Origin: Mesobacillus jeotgali
GTDB taxonomy: Bacteria > Bacillota > Bacilli > Bacillales > Cytobacillaceae
Assembly (NCBI RefSeq): GCF_014856545.2
Contig: NZ_CP109811.1
Location: 4,458,001-4,522,000, forward strand
DNA: 64,000 nucleotides
Direction: 5' to 3'
Shown: positions 63,989 to 64,000 of the stretch, one piece after another
How the letters are laid out: each line of letters begins with the position of its first letter
How positions within the stretch are numbered: position 1 is the stretch's first letter
The notes under the pieces: model-generated
The model's database searches: none
What the model was told of the DNA's origin: nothing
The model's input: only the letters and a program-made list of their open reading frames with translations
Made by a program: the position numbers and the translations under genes

Positions 63989-64000
63989 ATCAAGCATTAA

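Noticed and set aside
1..64000. CRISPR arrays, tRNA or rRNA genes
   Set aside because: I saw no regularly spaced direct repeats and no tRNA- or rRNA-like sequence on either strand by eye.

Overview
The window looks like the chromosome of a low-GC, spore-former-type Bacillota, most likely a Bacillus or Mesobacillus relative. The grounds are AGGAGG-type ribosome binding sites, CcpA cre boxes, Bacillus-type PTS and PRD regulators, a YesM/YesN two-component pair, an SLH protein and a CapA/CapB/CapC-type tyrosine kinase module heading a capsule operon. No rRNA, tRNA or CRISPR was seen.

Layout. (1) 1-8.3 kb: a minus-strand operon of three consecutive, divergent dynamin-family GTPases plus a small protein. 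The largest GTPase carries one membrane span and a large extracytoplasmic part with TcaA-like NTF2 repeats. (2) 8.3-9.2 kb: a gene graveyard with decayed pieces of a GlnQ-type ATPase and an SLH domain. (3) 9.2-10.5 kb: an LCP cell-wall polymer ligase, then a class I c-di-GMP riboswitch in front of a 46-aa membrane peptide. (4) 10.8-15.6 kb: a fructose-family PTS, NanE and a PRD regulator, perhaps for N-acetylmannosamine. (5) 15.7-16.9 kb: a GNAT acetyltransferase and a NUDIX hydrolase. (6) 16.9-35.2 kb: a CcpA-controlled ABC sugar operon (binding protein, two permeases, amylo-1,6-glucosidase-like protein, GH13 with isomaltase signature, fructokinase, mannose-6-P isomerase) with a YesN-type response regulator.

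The partner histidine kinase of region 6 is split by a 5,769-bp IS21-family element (target duplication GCATT). That element is itself interrupted by a 3,276-bp Tn7/Mu-like transposon (duplication ATATGG) that carries a DDE integrase, an AAA ATPase, a DUF6431 and a DUF5348 protein. Removing both layers on paper restores clean kinase and IstA reading frames, although IstA keeps a separate +1 frameshift.

(7) 35.8-58.3 kb: a long minus-strand exopolysaccharide operon. It starts with the chain-length/tyrosine-kinase/phosphatase module, followed by a structured RNA that I take for the EAR antitermination element and then an intrinsic terminator. After these come GalU, the initiating sugar transferase, GDP-fucose synthesis (Gmd, Fcl), glycosyltransferases, polymerase, flippase, a DUF2264 protein, an acetyltransferase, ManC, Ugd and a phosphohexomutase. 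The predicted polymer contains fucose, probably mannose and glucuronate. Three genes here (polymerase, one glycosyltransferase, manC) each carry a single-base loss in a homopolymer. (8) 58.5-64 kb: surface genes (SGNH hydrolase, SLH protein, a membrane-anchored protein, a copper-amine-oxidase-N/SH3 protein). The last is preceded by a second class I c-di-GMP riboswitch with a readable terminator/antiterminator. The right-hand half of the window is therefore largely a matrix and surface programme with two c-di-GMP sensors in the neighbourhood.
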